A DNA stretch of 5,273 nt from Bifidobacteriaceae bacterium. Its GTDB lineage: Bacteria > Actinomycetota > Actinomycetes > Actinomycetales > WQXJ01. The DNA is taken from assembly GCA_031278675.1 (NCBI GenBank), contig JAITJY010000013.1, positions 1-5,273 of the forward strand. Reading direction: 5' to 3'. The position numbers were made by a program, and so were the translations under genes. Positions 1 to 5,273 of this stretch are shown piece after piece; within the stretch, counting starts at the first letter, position 1, and each line of letters opens with the position of its first letter. Under the pieces are notes generated by a model that saw nothing but the letters and a program-made list of their open reading frames with translations, searched no databases and had not been told where the DNA came from.

Positions 1-1
1 T

Positions 2-40
2 CAAGCGATCCTCGACGCCCTGGCCGCAAATGGGTACTAA
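2..40 (+). CDS. C-terminal end of a gene entering from the left (partial)
   Basis: Frame 2 of the left edge reads QAILDALAANGY and stops at TAA (38-40). The composition, alternating hydrophobic and small residues with a final aromatic, and the strong G/C third positions look like a genuine protein C-terminus. The other two plus frames give arginine/serine/proline-rich translations typical of shadows. Twelve residues are too few to name a family. The gene would converge on the minus-strand operon that ends at 326. Confidence 0.35.
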   Translation, partial: QAILDALAANGY

Positions 41-325
41 GGCAAGTGGCAGGAGTTAGGCCCAGCCACGGCGTGTCGCGAACCGTCGGCGCAGGCCAAA
101 CAACAAGAAGAACTCAAACCACGCTCAAAGTCGAGACCCGCAGCCGAAAGGCCCAGCGCCGCGCGCCCCGCCGCCCCCGACACGGCCGACCAGGCGCCCC
201 GGGCCCCACCCCAACACCCCGTGAAAGATCGAGGCTAACAATGCCAACCCCGCCCACCGAATAGGACGTAGACCCCGACTGGGCGATCTGGCCCTTGGTT
301 AGCGTGCGCGGCCCGACGGGGAGGT
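41..325. other. Convergent intergenic region, no gene recognised
   Basis: This stretch separates the putative plus-strand gene end at 40 from the minus-strand stop at 326. Open frames on both strands here give Arg/Pro/Gly-rich translations with no recognisable motif and are read as GC-driven artefacts. I see no T-tract terminator. Weak complementarity exists close to the minus-strand stop (CCCCG at 273-277 with CGGGG at 317-321, and GGGC 281-284 with GCCC 291-294), but the arms are short and no U-run follows. Confidence 0.5.
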
Positions 326-1099
326 TCACACGAACTCGATGTCGCAGTTGGGGAGCGTTGCGCGCAGTTCCTCTCGCGTTTCCGGAGTGTCGTTAGCCAG
401 TTCGACGCGAAGGGTTCGGAGGGATTGCAAGGATGAGATGGCGGCGGGGTCGTCGAATCCCCCTTCGATGCTCAAGGTCTTGAGTTGACCCAGTTCTGCC
501 AACCCGTCGCGACCGGTCGAGTCTTGCCACGCTGAAATGCCGAACTCCTCGAGCTCCGGGTTGCATTCGCCCACGCGGCCGAAGTCGCTGCCCGCGCCGG
601 CATGCAAGAGGACCCGCAACTCCGGGAAAGCGCAATAGGACTCGCCGTAAGGCAGGTCCGTGCCGACCACGCTGCGAACGTGACGCTCCGAGGCCCCACC
701 AAGGCGATCCCATTCGACTTCCTGACCGCCAGAATACGGAAAGATCAAGCTCAAGGTGTAGTCGTCCCTCAGCGGACCCGGCTCACCCAAGAACGAGCCG
801 AACGCCGTGATGGCCGCCACCGTCTGCGGGGTGGACAGCCCCATCCGGCCCCAGAGTTCTCGCCCAGACAACTCCTGGTATTCCCGGTTCAAGAAGTACA
901 GGCGCGCGCCTTGCCCGTGGCCGTCCGGCAACTCGAAGACCACGTCCAAGCCGGTGGCGGAATGCACCTCGGCCTCGATCCGGTCTTGGAGGGTCTTGTG
1001 CCCCCAACCGTCGCCGGTCAACGCCGCGACCACACCCAAAGCGACCAGTACCACCGCGCCCACGCCAACCCAGAACCGGGCTAGGGCGCGGACTCTCAT
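326..1099 (-). CDS. Membrane-anchored protein with degenerate leucine-rich repeats
   Basis: A 257-aa protein of unrecognised family. Residues 1-10 are basic (MRVRALARFW) and 11-28 form one hydrophobic helix, so it is either a single-pass protein with its bulk outside the membrane or a protein with an uncleaved signal anchor; no lipobox cysteine is visible. Residues 30-155 show no motif I can name. From about 158 the pattern is LRR-like: PELRVLL, PELEEFGIS, LGQLKTLSIEG, LQSLRTLRVE, closing with LPNCDIEF, a common ending of bacterial LRR domains. Cysteines at 156, 179 and 252 could form a disulphide outside the cell. The start at 1099 is preferred over an in-frame ATG at 1117 because its ATG overlaps the TGA of the upstream gene (ATGA, 1096-1099), the classic arrangement for translational coupling. 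A short AGG lies just upstream, so the site is weak without coupling. Substrate or partner unknown; the exported upstream protein is the obvious candidate (inference). Confidence 0.8.
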   Translation of the reverse strand: MRVRALARFWVGVGAVVLVALGVVAALTGDGWGHKTLQDRIEAEVHSATGLDVVFELPDGHGQGARLYFLNREYQELSGRELWGRMGLSTPQTVAAITAFGSFLGEPGPLRDDYTLSLIFPYSGGQEVEWDRLGGASERHVRSVVGTDLPYGESYCAFPELRVLLHAGAGSDFGRVGECNPELEEFGISAWQDSTGRDGLAELGQLKTLSIEGGFDDPAAISSLQSLRTLRVELANDTPETREELRATLPNCDIEFV

Positions 1100-4000
1100 G
1101 ACCTGTGCACTTGCCACATGTCACCCAATTCGCCGAACCGCACATCTTCGATATCCACGATCATCTTGCTTCCCCACGACGCGACGACCAACTTGGTTCT
1201 ACCGTCAAACTGGTCCTCGATGTATTCGGTGATCACAACGTAATGGTCGTGGAACTCTTTGCCTTGGGAGCCCTGGGACAAATCATAGTAGTCGTCCCCA
1301 GGCCTGGCGGCGGGGAATCCCCCATAATCCACCCCGTTCTCGAACTTGCCGCTGCGGTCGCGGTCGTAGCGGAGGTTCGCGCCAAGCTTGTGCGTGGGCG
1401 CTTCCTGATAGTACGGATAGCGCCCGCCAATGGCTGTGAGAATTGGCATCGGCAAGTTGTCGCCCAGGTTGGCCGGAATGATCGTCTTCATTTCTTGAAC
1501 GCCTGGAGGGCCTGACACAATCACCGGATTGACATGCCCGACCGTCATCACCGATCCCGCCAACGTTTTCACCGAGGCTTCGGTCCCGGGCATCGATTCC
1601 CGGATGTAGGCGTTGGCGAGCCGTGGGAACTCGGTGGGCGGCAGCCCCGTTGTCAACGCCGGCGGCAGAATGGTCATCATGAAGGGAACATGGTCGTACA
1701 GGAAGCCTGCGTAAGCCTCGTAGCGCAGGGGTGTGAACCCCTTATAGCCCGGTTGGCTCCGAATCTCGTCGGCCAGGCCGCTGAACTGGGCGTCTGACGA
1801 GCCCAAGTATGTCCATAGGTCGACCATCGCGGTGACGCCACAACCCCGCTTCTCAAGAGTTGCCCGCCATTGGTCGTCCAGCGCCGACACCCCATCGTCG
1901 TAGAACCAGGACTGGTTTCCGCCATATTGGACGAAACCGTTGTTCGAGTAGTTCGACGCGAGGGGTTGGGCACCCAGTTCGGAGGCTTGCAATCCGATCT
2001 GGACGTAGTTCGGATTCGACAGCCTCACTCGTCGGACGTTCGAGACCATCGGATCGCCGCCGGGCAAGGTGTTCTCCGTCTGGTCACCGTAGCCGTCGCC
2101 GTCGCTGTCCGCGAGCGCTGGACTCGATTTCAGCTTCGCGTAAACGTTCACCGCCAATCCGGTCTGGGGAAACGGGCCGACGCCAACTGCGGCCACGATT
2201 TCAACCTCTTGGCCGTTGGTTATGCCGTCCGCGTCAAGATCGGCGCTCTGCTGCACCTTGGCGTAGGTGGCACCGCCGAAAACTCTGGTCCTGGTGCCCG
2301 TGTAGAGGGTCTGCTCGGTCATCAACCGAGTGTAGTAGTCGGTGATTTTGTCAGAGTTGAAGTCAGATTGGTCTGTGGCTCCACGGATCGCCTCGTAGTA
2401 GGCCAGCAAGTCGGCGGCATCTCCGAATTGGTGCATCCCACCCGTCTCGGCCGCGAGTCTGCTCAAGAGTGGGGAATTGACCCCCGGTCCGAGGCCGATG
2501 GTATTGATGACCACCTGATCGCGCGCAGCCCAGACTATGAGCTGGTCGTATGTGTAGGCCGACCCCACGTTGTCTTGGCCGTCGGTCAGGAACACAACCA
2601 TGCGTCTGGCCTGCTCGGCAGGACGGTCAAACAATCCCAGACCCGCAGCGAGCCCGGCCGTGCCCGAAGTGTTGCCTGAATCCGCCAATCCCGAGATTCC
2701 GGCCCGCACCTGTCCCATATCGCCGGTCAACGGAGCCACGATCAACGCTGAGCTCGCGAATGACACCAGCCCAACCCTGTCGCCAGCGCGGGTGCCGGAG
2801 ACTATCGAGCCCATCGCCGCGTGCCGCAACCGCGACGGGTCGGAGGATGTCATGCTCCCGGACACATCAGTTACCAGAACTATGTCGAGAGCGGAGCCGC
2901 CGCTGATCGCCGGAGGAATGATCGAGTAGTACTCGACAAGGTCGAAGGCCGTTTGGTCCAACAACACGTACACGGAGAAATGGTCGACTGTTGCGCTTAC
3001 GACATTGTCCTGAAGGGTCTGATTCTCGACCAGAATCAGCGTTTGGCTTTCGGGATCAAGGTAGTGGAGCTGCGGATCGAAGTCTGTCCGTTCCCACAAC
3101 GACCGATCAATAGTGAACTTGAGTTCGGCCTGATCAAACTCGCCACTCACCTTGAAGATGAAGGCACCCCCAATATCGCCTGGCAATGCCTCCCCAACCA
3201 ACGGGTCATCGCGCGGCACCGGCGCCACATATCCGGAATCCACTTGCGACCCGGACAATCCGCGCAGAGTCGCCTGGACGGAGACGAGAAGACCGTCTTG
3301 TTCAGCTTTTCCGGGTTTGATGACCTGCGTAAACGTTGGGTCAAAAACCACTGGGTCGGTGCCCAACTCGATTTCGCGGCCGTCGCCGACACCATCTCGG
3401 TCAGAGTCCCTGTCCAGAGGGTCCGTGCCCAACTGTGTTTCCTGCCCGTCGGTTAGCAGGTCGCCGTCGGAGTCACCGCTGACCGGATTCGTTTTCGCGG
3501 TGACCTCAGCGGCCGCGTCCAAGCCGTCGCCGTCCACGTCGCCATCGCCGTCCCGGAGCCCGTCGCCGTCGCTGTCCGCGTTGAGGGGGTCAAGGCCCAA
3601 GCCGACCTCGAAGCCGTCCCGGAGCCCGTCGCCGTCCGAGTCGGAATTCATTGGGTCGGTGCCAGCTACGAGCTCGTCGGAATTGGACAACCCGTCGCCG
3701 TCCAAGTCGTCCTCATCGCGATCAGACAAGCCGCTGTCCTTGATCTCGCAAGTGTAGAACGCGTTGACGCCCGAACCCCCGATGCACCTGTCCGCGCCCG
3801 CGCTGCCAGTGACCGAATCGTTACCAGCCTCGCCCAGGATCAGATCGTTCCCGGCGTTTCCAACGGCCGTGTCTGCACCATCGCCAGCCACGATGCGGTC
3901 GTCGCCCGCGTCTCCCCAGATTGTGTCCGCGCCTAGATCGCCGGCGAGCCTGTCTCGGCCGTCGCCTCCCCTCAACGTGTCGGCACCCTCCTCGCCCAAG

Positions 4001-4671
4001 GCAAGATCATCGCCATCGCCGGCCCAAACCGTGTCTCCCCCGTCGCCTCCATAGATTGCGTCATCACCGCCGTCGCCGTAGATTGTGTCCCCGCCGTCGC
4101 CGCCGAGAATGGTGTCGTTGCCGTCGCCACCTTTGATCGTGTCCCCACCCGTTCCGCCGTAGATCTCGTCCGCGCCGTCCTCGCCATAGATGATGTCCCC
4201 GCCGTCGCCGCCGTGGATCAGGTCATTGCCCTCCCCGCCTTTGATGGTGTCCCCGCCCCCGTCGCCGTAGATGACATCGTTCCCGCCGAGACCCTTGATG
4301 GTGTCGCCGCCGCCCAGGCCGCAGATCACGTCGCCCCCGGCTGTGCCGGTCAGGATGTCGCCTCTTTCGGTGCCGGTGATGGTGCAACCCCGCCCATCGT
4401 CGGGCGTCGGCGCGGGAACGCCCGCCGCCGGCGAACCGCCCGGCAGGATCAACACCGACCCGACCGCGACCACCGCCGCCGAGGCGACCAGCGAAGGCCC
4501 CAACCGCGCCCGCGAGAAGAACAACCAGCCGTTGAACCTAGTAACAACATGCGCATCATGGCCTCCTGGCCTCGAGATTTCATCGCCTTTCAGGGCGCCT
4601 GATGTGAGAAGTGCTCCCCACCTGGGAGAATAGTGGTTGACAAAGACCATTTCGGTTAGGTGAAGGAGCAC
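1096..4671 (-). CDS. Large exported RTX / TSP3-like / VWA / cysteine-peptidase multidomain protein
   Basis: Longest ORF is 1191 aa (GTG at 4671; numbering from there). Hydrophobic segment 57-76 after RAR looks like a Sec signal or anchor. Residues 100-306 are RTX nonapeptides; 317-443 carry DSDGDGL-type repeats; 446-575 form a beta-rich domain ending in DHFSVYVL, often found beside VWA domains. VWA spans about 594-765 with MIDAS D602-x-S604-x-S606, probable T668 and D697. Ca-binding loops follow at 770-778, 811-822 and 855-866. The C-terminus (about 915-1185) resembles papain/C39-like peptidases: RGCG with C944, HYVVITEY with H1143, then SWG at 1165-1167. No LPXTG sortase signal is seen. Likely a calcium-stabilised secreted adhesin-peptidase; substrate unknown. 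The start is doubtful: neither GTG 4671, ATG 4650 nor TTG 4524 has a good ribosome binding site, and 4671 and 4650 lie inside apparent IS-end DNA. Stop overlaps the next gene by ATGA. Confidence 0.85.
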   Translation of the reverse strand: MLLHLTEMVFVNHYSPRWGALLTSGALKGDEISRPGGHDAHVVTRFNGWLFFSRARLGPSLVASAAVVAVGSVLILPGGSPAAGVPAPTPDDGRGCTITGTERGDILTGTAGGDVICGLGGGDTIKGLGGNDVIYGDGGGDTIKGGEGNDLIHGGDGGDIIYGEDGADEIYGGTGGDTIKGGDGNDTILGGDGGDTIYGDGGDDAIYGGDGGDTVWAGDGDDLALGEEGADTLRGGDGRDRLAGDLGADTIWGDAGDDRIVAGDGADTAVGNAGNDLILGEAGNDSVTGSAGADRCIGGSGVNAFYTCEIKDSGLSDRDEDDLDGDGLSNSDELVAGTDPMNSDSDGDGLRDGFEVGLGLDPLNADSDGDGLRDGDGDVDGDGLDAAAEVTAKTNPVSGDSDGDLLTDGQETQLGTDPLDRDSDRDGVGDGREIELGTDPVVFDPTFTQVIKPGKAEQDGLLVSVQATLRGLSGSQVDSGYVAPVPRDDPLVGEALPGDIGGAFIFKVSGEFDQAELKFTIDRSLWERTDFDPQLHYLDPESQTLILVENQTLQDNVVSATVDHFSVYVLLDQTAFDLVEYYSIIPPAISGGSALDIVLVTDVSGSMTSSDPSRLRHAAMGSIVSGTRAGDRVGLVSFASSALIVAPLTGDMGQVRAGISGLADSGNTSGTAGLAAGLGLFDRPAEQARRMVVFLTDGQDNVGSAYTYDQLIVWAARDQVVINTIGLGPGVNSPLLSRLAAETGGMHQFGDAADLLAYYEAIRGATDQSDFNSDKITDYYTRLMTEQTLYTGTRTRVFGGATYAKVQQSADLDADGITNGQEVEIVAAVGVGPFPQTGLAVNVYAKLKSSPALADSDGDGYGDQTENTLPGGDPMVSNVRRVRLSNPNYVQIGLQASELGAQPLASNYSNNGFVQYGGNQSWFYDDGVSALDDQWRATLEKRGCGVTAMVDLWTYLGSSDAQFSGLADEIRSQPGYKGFTPLRYEAYAGFLYDHVPFMMTILPPALTTGLPPTEFPRLANAYIRESMPGTEASVKTLAGSVMTVGHVNPVIVSGPPGVQEMKTIIPANLGDNLPMPILTAIGGRYPYYQEAPTHKLGANLRYDRDRSGKFENGVDYGGFPAARPGDDYYDLSQGSQGKEFHDHYVVITEYIEDQFDGRTKLVVASWGSKMIVDIEDVRFGELGDMWQVHRS
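3343..3723 (-). repeat. Thrombospondin-type-3-like Ca-binding repeats
   Basis: Residues 317-443 of the large protein contain at least five aspartate-rich loops: DLDGDGLSNSDE, DSDGDGLRDGFE, DSDGDGLRDGDG (running into DVDGDGLDAAAE), DSDGDLLTDGQE and DSDRDGVGDGRE. They are spaced by GTDP/GLDP-type linkers. This is the TSP3 / EF-hand-like calcium-binding pattern common in large bacterial surface proteins, where it makes a rigid calcium-dependent stalk. Here it joins the RTX roll to the beta domain and VWA module. Confidence 0.88.
3754..4374 (-). repeat. RTX nonapeptide array, 22-23 units
   Basis: Residues 100-306 of the large protein divide without any gap into 9-residue (27-bp) units of the form GGxGxDxhx, for example GGDGNDTIL, GGDGGDTIY and GEAGNDSVT. 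The last unit (GGSGVNAFY) has lost the key aspartate. Such repeats fold into a calcium-loaded parallel beta-roll in known RTX proteins. Cysteines sit at both edges: 96 and 117 at the start, 296 and 308 at the end, which may pin the roll by disulphides. The array explains the repetitive cgtcgcc-rich look of the plus strand and the Ser/Pro- or Arg-rich shadow frames over it. Confidence 0.93.
4562..4567 (-). promoter_or_regulatory. Strong Shine-Dalgarno whose start codons are out of frame with the large ORF
   Basis: On the minus strand AGGAGG is followed by ATGATGCGCATG, giving ATG codons at 4559, 4556 and 4550 with spacings of 2, 5 and 11 bases. This is by far the best translation start signal near the head of the large gene. 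All three ATGs are in the frame whose codons begin at positions leaving remainder 2 modulo 3, whereas the large ORF has remainder 0. Translation from them reads MMRMLLLGSTAG and then a low-quality Arg/Trp/Gly-rich stretch, just where the other frame supplies a good signal sequence. It was probably the ancestral start. Confidence 0.5.
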
Positions 4672-4673
4672 TT
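4609..4673. repeat. Inverted repeat at the left edge of the IS1380-type element
   Basis: AAGTGCTCC (4609-4617) is repeated as its exact reverse complement GGAGCACTT (4665-4673). A second imperfect match lies inside: ACCT at 4620-4623 against AGGT at 4659-4662. A small hairpin, CTCCC (4614-4618) with GGGAG (4624-4628), overlaps the left arm. The position just before the transposase start suggests a terminal or subterminal transposase-binding site or an attenuating hairpin over the transposase ribosome binding site. The exact end of the element and any target duplication cannot be fixed because its right end is missing. Confidence 0.5.
4637..4668 (+). promoter_or_regulatory. Likely -35 element and ribosome binding site of the transposase
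   Basis: A perfect -35 hexamer TTGACA lies at 4637-4642. No good -10 is seen at the usual 16-18-base spacing; the nearest candidate, TAGGTG at 4657, is only 14 bases away. AAGGAG at 4663-4668 precedes the GTG start at 4679 by 10 bases, an acceptable ribosome binding site, and falls in the right arm of the inverted repeat, so pairing with the left arm would hide it. Confidence 0.45.
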
Positions 4674-4678
4674 GCGAA

Positions 4679-5212
4679 GTGAAGTCTATCTCGTTTTACC
4701 CCGAGGTCTGGGCGCGTGCCGGGAAGTCCCGTTCGGTGTCTCTGGCCGGCGGAGCGCTGTTGACCGAGGCGGTGCGCGTCTCGGGGCTGGGGGGCGCCTT
4801 GTCGCAGGCGCTGGCGCGGTGGCGCAGCCCGTTCGCGTTCCACGACCCGGCGAAGATCCTGCTGGACGCCGCTTTGGCGGTGGCGGCGGGCGGGGACTGC
4901 TTGGCGGACGTGGCGTTGGCGCGCTGCGAGCCGGGCGTGTACGGGCCGGTGGCGTCGGACGCGACCGTCTCGCGGCTGTTCGCGCGGTTGGGCGGCGACG
5001 CGGACAAGGCGTTGGCGGCTGCGGGGCGGGCCAGGGCGGCGGCCAGGGCCAGGGTTTGGCGTTTGGCTTCGACGTGGACATCCGACTCAACCAGCAGAAC
5101 CGCCGCCAACTCCACTACACGCTGGCTCGCCTCACCGACTTCGTGGCCGCTGGTGATCCGCGGCTTGGGCCAGGCGGCCGCATCCCCACGGAACCCAGCT
5201 ACCTCGAGTTGA
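4679..5212 (+). pseudogene. IS1380-family transposase, N-terminal fragment
   Basis: The GTG-started frame opens MKSISFYPEVWARAGKSR and continues through AGGALLTEAVR, FHDPAKILLDAALAVAAGGD, GPVASDATVSRLF and ARAAARARVWRLA. This is the order and spacing I know from actinobacterial IS1380 transposases, which are roughly 450 residues long. The match ends at residue 130 (base 5068). The remaining 47 codons up to the TGA at 5210-5212 are a Ser/Thr-rich out-of-frame reading of the nuclease sequence that follows. The DDE catalytic region (the family's DATLVTAHSEKE-like block would come next) is missing, so the product cannot transpose. It is divergent from the large minus-strand gene. Family call rests on recall of the family pattern, not on an alignment. 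Confidence 0.75.
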
Positions 5213-5273
5213 TCGGAGAGGTGACAGGGCCGTACGAGGTAGAGCACATCTGGGCGAACAAGCCAGAGGAGCA
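5068..5273 (+). pseudogene. DUF262/DUF1524 (GmrSD-like) HNH nuclease fragment, 5'-truncated, runs off the edge
   Basis: In frame 1, starting near TTC at 5068, the DNA reads FDVDIRLNQQNRR, then QLHYTLARLTDFV, and ends TGPYEVEHIWANKPEE at the window edge. The RQxHYxLARLTxFV helix followed about 40 residues later by YEVEHIWA is the signature of the C-terminal DUF1524 HNH-type domain of DUF262/GmrSD-family proteins, in which the EH histidine (codon 5245-5247) belongs to the nuclease active site. Known members include type IV restriction enzymes against modified DNA and phage-defence proteins. The N-terminal NTP-binding DUF262 part is absent upstream, where IS DNA lies instead, and no ribosome binding site or ATG is present in frame. 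It is therefore probably a truncated remnant, though its 3' end may be intact beyond the window. Confidence 0.65.

Larger units (their letters stand above)
4609..5068 (+). mobile_element. Left-end remnant of an IS1380-family insertion sequence
   Basis: The stretch comprises the inverted repeat, a promoter-like TTGACA, a ribosome binding site and the first 130 codons of an IS1380-type transposase. The family is recognised from the transposase reading frame, not from the ends. The right part of the element, including the catalytic domain and right inverted repeat, is absent and replaced at about 5068 by unrelated nuclease-coding DNA. The left boundary is approximate; it could lie several bases to either side of 4609-4621. 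Confidence 0.6.

Noticed and set aside
273..321. Possible terminator structure just downstream of the minus-strand operon
   Set aside because: The arms are only 4-5 bases, the loop is about 39 bases, and there is no U-tract in the minus-strand direction.
46..329. Two 71-72-residue open frames on opposite strands in the intergenic region
   Set aside because: Both are Arg/Pro/Gly-rich, have no good SD and match nothing recognisable; they are more likely products of GC-rich DNA.
1860..3456. Plus-strand open frames of 161-269 residues opposite the VWA and peptidase regions
   Set aside because: They lie wholly within a gene whose minus-strand translation has clear VWA and peptidase motifs, and show no motif of their own.
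3343..4374. CRISPR-like regular repetition
   Set aside because: The 27-bp periodicity is protein-coding (9-residue RTX units and DxDxDG loops) with no constant repeat/spacer alternation.
3152..4633. Series of long plus-strand open frames over the RTX and TSP3 region, rich in Ser/Pro or Arg
   Set aside because: They are antisense shadows of the repetitive GC-rich minus-strand coding array, with low-complexity translations and no domains.
4686..5247. Minus-strand open frames of 134 and 183 residues opposite the transposase
   Set aside because: Their translations are Pro/Arg- or Ala-rich antisense readings of the transposase and nuclease fragments, which have recognisable motifs on the plus strand.
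1..5273. tRNA, rRNA or riboswitch genes
   Set aside because: No cloverleaf-like segment, conserved rRNA block or known riboswitch core was recognised by eye; a covariance-model scan was not possible.

Overview
The window is GC-rich, with strong third-position G/C bias, GTG starts and a transposase head resembling actinobacterial IS1380 elements. It most likely comes from a member of the Actinomycetota; genus cannot be told from the sequence.

Layout, left to right. Bases 2-40 look like the last codons of a plus-strand gene entering from the left. Bases 41-325 are a gene-poor convergent intergenic stretch. Bases 326-1099 (minus) encode a 257-aa membrane-anchored protein with degenerate leucine-rich repeats at its C-terminus. 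Bases 1096-4671 (minus) hold one very large ORF for an exported multidomain protein. Its order is an N-terminal signal or membrane segment, 22-23 uninterrupted RTX nonapeptides, thrombospondin-type-3-like aspartate-rich repeats, a beta-rich linker domain, a von Willebrand factor A domain with a MIDAS motif, more Ca-binding DxDxDG loops, and a C-terminal papain/C39-like cysteine peptidase domain. To its right, divergently oriented, is the left part of an IS1380-type element (about 4609-5068) whose transposase stops matching the family after about 130 residues. From about 5068 the DNA instead encodes, in another frame, part of a DUF262/DUF1524 (GmrSD-like) nuclease including its EVEH HNH histidine, running off the right edge.

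The two minus-strand genes read in the order large gene then membrane protein and share an ATGA stop/start overlap, so they are very probably one translationally coupled operon. A secreted, calcium-loaded adhesin/peptidase and a co-translated membrane-tethered partner is the most interesting possible system here; any functional link between them is inference.

The right flank is rearranged. The large gene has no convincing in-frame start: its best ribosome binding site (4562-4567) and ATG cluster (4550-4559) lie in a different frame from the rest of the gene. This suggests a one-base frameshift, a sequence error, or a start remodelled by the neighbouring insertion element.
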